DNA from: CAZEGI01 sp964512105
Lineage (GTDB): Archaea > Altiarchaeota > Altiarchaeia > IMC4 > CAZEGI01
Length of the DNA stretch: 24,534 nucleotides
Reading direction: 5' to 3'
Assembly (NCBI GenBank): GCA_964512105.1
Contig: CAZEGI010000018.1
Location: 1-24,534, forward strand
This document shows positions 22,118 to 24,534 of this stretch, one piece after another. A model generated the notes under the pieces. It saw only the letters and a program-made list of their open reading frames with translations, did not search any database and was not told the origin of the DNA. Each line of letters opens with the position of its first letter. Within the stretch, counting starts at the first letter, position 1. Position numbers and translations under genes: made by a program.

Positions 22118-22667
22118 TCAACGCAAGCCCAATCCAAATAGTATGTCCCTACCGATTTGTCTTGCTGCAGAGGTGAGCCTTCCTATACTCAGGCCGGGAT
22201 TCAACTCCGGCGAGATGATGACGCCGGAATCATCATCCACTCTAAAGAAGGCGTGCGCCTCAATGGCGACTGAATGTTCGGTCCCATCCACATCCACTGC
22301 TCCTTACGCGCCGGCTCCACTCGTCCGGGCTTTCGTCGGGCGCGCATTCCAATCTCATTCGTGGCTCTCTCACAACCTCTGCATAATCTCTGCCCGGGTT
22401 GGTAAAGTATGCTACCGGCCGTTTTCCATTGGTATCAACGAAAACAAAGAAATTCGATTTTTCGCGCGAACCCCGGTTGAAAATGGTTTCGCTCTGGTCG
22501 GTTATCCAGTGTTCAGGATCGTGTATTGGCTGAAATCCGATTTCTGATAGTGCAGCGGTGAGTTTCCGTACGCATTCCGCACTTATCGCTTCGGACATAA
22601 TAAGTTCCGGCAAGTTTCCAAACCCCCCTTTGTCCTTGCGAACAAAAACCTTGGACGATCTTTGCAT
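22118..22667 (-). pseudogene. Unknown gene split by a frameshift
   Basis: The minus frame opens at ATG 22667 after a GGTGAG Shine-Dalgarno and runs about 115 residues in plausible protein (SEAISAECVRKLTAALSEIG, FFVFVDTNGKRPVAYFTNPG) before degrading to a stop at 22260. A second minus frame carries on with a protein-like C-terminus (VDVDGTEHSVAIEAHAFFRV, then ISPELNPGLSIGRLTSAARQ) to a stop at 22118. Joining them needs one single-base shift between 22260 and 22306, near a tandem GTGGAT GTGGAT. The joined product would be about 183 residues. No family recognised. It may be a real pseudogene or a sequencing/assembly error. It converges on the truncated surface protein gene. Confidence 0.65.
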
Positions 22668-22773
22668 AGGCTCACCGGATACCTGTTAATGGTATTATAT
22701 CTCCTGCACCCATCGGTAAAAATCCGCAAATTTGGTTTTTTTAATTGCGTCTGCCAATATTCTCCTTGACAAA

Positions 22774-23076
22774 ATGTTCTGGAAAAAAGACAAACCGGAA
22801 GCCAAAATCGGCATCGGGGATTTATCCGGAATACAGATCACCGAGAAAAAACTCATCGAACTCTTACAGCCGTATTTCAAAAACAGGATAAGGAACATAA
22901 CTACCCGTGGGAATTCATTCGAGATTAACCACGACCCGGGCGCTATCCCCAATTCTGTGACATGGGGTCAGGAGGATATGGTGGCACTGTTCAAAAGATA
23001 TACGGAGAGGAATGTTGTACAGGTCATCTCTGCACCTTACGGCCACGAACACTATCTGATTCTTTTTGAAGAGTAA
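22774..23076 (+). CDS. Small protein of unknown function
   Basis: A 100-residue soluble protein beginning MFWKKDKPEAKIGIGD. It appears alpha/beta, with ITEKKLIELLQPYFKNRI (helix), RNITTRGNSFEINHD (strands), EDMVALFKRYTERNVVQVIS and a C-terminal strand YLILFEE. No signal peptide or metal motif. The frame is open from a TTG at 22732, but the extra residues are hydrophobic filler and the AT-rich TTTTTTAATT (22736-22745), centred about 33 nt ahead of the ATG, suits a TATA box. gatA follows 31 nt later on the same strand and could be in the same unit. Confidence 0.7.
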   Translation: MFWKKDKPEAKIGIGDLSGIQITEKKLIELLQPYFKNRIRNITTRGNSFEINHDPGAIPNSVTWGQEDMVALFKRYTERNVVQVISAPYGHEHYLILFEE

Positions 23077-23107
23077 CGGATTTTAATCCCAACTTCCATT
23101 CTCTAAC

Positions 23108-24400
23108 ATGTTCGAAGAGAAAATCTGCGAGATAGCGAAGAAGGACAAGAAAATCAATGCGTTCATCGTTCTTGACAAGGACGGAACTGCAAGGAAAAAT
23201 CTCGGGAAAGGAAAACTTTCCGGAAAAACGCTAGCAATAAAATCGAACATCTGCGTTGACGGGCTTCTCACAAGTGCGGCTTCCAAAACACTCGAAAATT
23301 ACATTGCGCCATACGATGCGACCGTGGTAGAGCGCGTAAAGGCCGCAGGTGGCACGATACTCGGAATGGCGAACATGGACGAATTCGCATGCGGCGCATC
23401 CGGCGAAACTTCCTTTTACGGCGTTACAAACAACCCAAGTGCGGATGGTTACATTCCTGGCGGCTCTTCATCCGGAAGTGCGGCCGCTGTCGCTGCAGGA
23501 TTTGTGGATGTTGCGCTCGGAAGCGACACGGGCGGCAGCATAAGGAATCCCGCATCGCACTGTGGTATCATTGGTTTTAAACCCACGTACGGTGTTGTTT
23601 CCCGTTACGGGCTAATAGACATGGCGATGACCCTGGACCAAATCGGACCGCTTGCAAAAAATGTCAAAGATGCGGCAATGTTACTCGAAGTTATTGCAGG
23701 AAATGACCCGAAAGATGAAACCTCCTTGAAATTAGATACTGACTTTTATAATTTTTCTAAAAAATTGAATTCGAATCTGAAAGGACTAAAAATCGGATAC
23801 GCAAAAGAATTCGATGCGTTGATATCCGACGATGGAATAAAGAAAATAATCCATGATGCTCTTGATAAATTAAAGGAAAGTGGTGCCAAGATAGTTGATG
23901 TTTCCCTGCCAAGCCTGGAAATTGCGCTGCCGACATATTACCTGAACGTATACGTTGAATTTTTCTCCGCAACCCGGAAATATGACGGAAGGCGTTACGG
24001 CCACCGCATAGAGGAGGTATGCGGCGAGGAAGTTTTGCGGAGAATTTTACTCGGAAGTTACATCTCGCAAAAGGAGTACAGTGGAAGATATTACCGGAAG
24101 GCGCTGCAGGCAAGGTCAATAATCCGGAAAGAATTGTCAAAAGCGTTGAAAGGCGTTGACGTTCTTGTCGGTCCCACCGTGCCGAAACTTCCGCACAAAC
24201 TCGGGACGAAGATAACCGACCCCATGGTCATGTATGCATACGACATATTCACGGTGCCAGTGAATCTTGCAGGTTTACCGTCCGGTGTGGTTCCTGCTGG
24301 CAAGGTGAGAGGAATACCGACGGGACTGCAGGTAATTGGTGATGTATTAAAAGACCAAAACGTATTAAATGTGATGTACGGTTTCGAGCAGTGCGGTTGA
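23108..24400 (+). CDS. gatA: Glutamyl-tRNA(Gln)/aspartyl-tRNA(Asn) amidotransferase subunit A
   Basis: Glutaminase subunit of the GatCAB complex, which supplies ammonia to convert Glu-tRNA(Gln) (and often Asp-tRNA(Asn)) to the correct aminoacyl-tRNA. The Ser-cisSer-Lys triad of the amidase-signature family is complete: K45 (LAIKSN), S120 (GGSSSGSAAAVA) and S144 (DTGGSIRNPA), with spacing identical to the known GatA enzymes. FKPTYGVVSRYGLI and LAGLPSGVVPAG are further conserved blocks. At 430 residues it is somewhat shorter than bacterial GatA, mainly at the N-terminus. gatB and gatC are not in the window. A tandem hairpin array begins 33 nt after the stop. Confidence 0.93.
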   Translation: MFEEKICEIAKKDKKINAFIVLDKDGTARKNLGKGKLSGKTLAIKSNICVDGLLTSAASKTLENYIAPYDATVVERVKAAGGTILGMANMDEFACGASGETSFYGVTNNPSADGYIPGGSSSGSAAAVAAGFVDVALGSDTGGSIRNPASHCGIIGFKPTYGVVSRYGLIDMAMTLDQIGPLAKNVKDAAMLLEVIAGNDPKDETSLKLDTDFYNFSKKLNSNLKGLKIGYAKEFDALISDDGIKKIIHDALDKLKESGAKIVDVSLPSLEIALPTYYLNVYVEFFSATRKYDGRRYGHRIEEVCGEEVLRRILLGSYISQKEYSGRYYRKALQARSIIRKELSKALKGVDVLVGPTVPKLPHKLGTKITDPMVMYAYDIFTVPVNLAGLPSGVVPAGKVRGIPTGLQVIGDVLKDQNVLNVMYGFEQCG

Positions 24401-24433
24401 GCAAAGCGAATACCGCACATGTTTTGATCAACG

Positions 24434-24528
24434 CAAAACTGCTTTGCAGTTTTGGCTCCGAACGAAGCGTAGCTTCGTTGGACACAAAATCTTCGATTTT
24501 GCTGTCCCAAAAGTGCAAAGCACTTTTG
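24434..24528. repeat. Tandem hairpin array downstream of gatA
   Basis: Four perfect short hairpins with 3-nt loops: CAAAACTGC arms at 24434-24442/24446-24454 (loop TTT), AACGAAGC arms at 24461-24468/24472-24479 (GTA), CAAAATC arms at 24485-24491/24495-24501 (TTC) and CAAAAGTGC arms at 24508-24516/24520-24528 (AAA). Spacers are 5-6 nt, so the units start every 23-27 nt. The first unit is the exact reverse complement of the third hairpin in the 12.2-kb array. The array may continue beyond the window. No coding potential is seen in 24401-24534. Confidence 0.88.
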
Positions 24529-24534
24529 CGGAAC

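Noticed and set aside
22101..22547. 148-codon plus-strand frame after the surface protein
   Set aside because: It lies antisense to the split minus-strand gene, which reads better as protein, and it does not continue the surface protein domain.
24434..24534. CRISPR array
   Set aside because: Units are palindromes of different sequence with 5-6 nt spacers; no identical direct repeats with 25-40 nt unique spacers.
1..24534. tRNA or rRNA genes
   Set aside because: I looked for T-arm (GGTTCGAATCC-like) and rRNA signature sequences by eye and saw none; a covariance scan would be needed to be certain.

Overview
The window is archaeal. The evidence is a group II chaperonin (thermosome), a GHMP-type archaeal shikimate kinase, a DUF504 protein, a CTE7-type HAD phosphatase, AT-rich TATA elements placed about 25 nt ahead of many start codons (leaderless-style transcripts), and occasional GGTGA Shine-Dalgarno sites. 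The gene set is biosynthetically capable (Thr, shikimate, purine, thiamine and PLP genes). I cannot fix the lineage; a euryarchaeal or Altiarchaeota-like genome is possible but unproven.

Layout. 1-5405: a cut-off secreted lipoprotein coupled to threonine synthase (minus strand); an unknown / HAD / unknown run (plus); DUF504 and purC (minus) with a two-hairpin repeat between them. 5444-11397: a CaCA-type cation exchanger (plus), thermosome (minus), then a SERCA-like Ca2+ ATPase coupled to pdxT (plus). 11388-14511: an RHH/RelE toxin-antitoxin pair, a disturbed region in which the 5' end of the shikimate kinase gene is duplicated around a hairpin array, the intact kinase coupled to YjbQ, then a PIN/UPF0175 toxin-antitoxin pair. 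14530-18662: an unknown gene coupled to a SLOG-type protein (minus), a small membrane protein, thiC and marC (plus), and an AbrB/PIN (VapBC) pair (minus). 18663-24534: a structured RNA that fits the geometry of an archaeal H/ACA guide, a giant sequon-rich surface protein that looks C-terminally truncated, a frameshifted gene, a small unknown protein, gatA, and a tandem hairpin array running to the window edge.

Most genes are metabolic or housekeeping and sit in short, tightly overlapped pairs (ATGA junctions). Three toxin-antitoxin pairs lie within about 7.3 kb. The most unusual signals are (1) a dispersed family of tandem, non-identical short perfect hairpins at three gene borders (about 4.4, 12.2 and 24.5 kb), one of which split and duplicated the start of the shikimate kinase gene and one hairpin of which recurs 12 kb away in reversed orientation; and (2) the 150-nt structured RNA at 18.77-18.92 kb.
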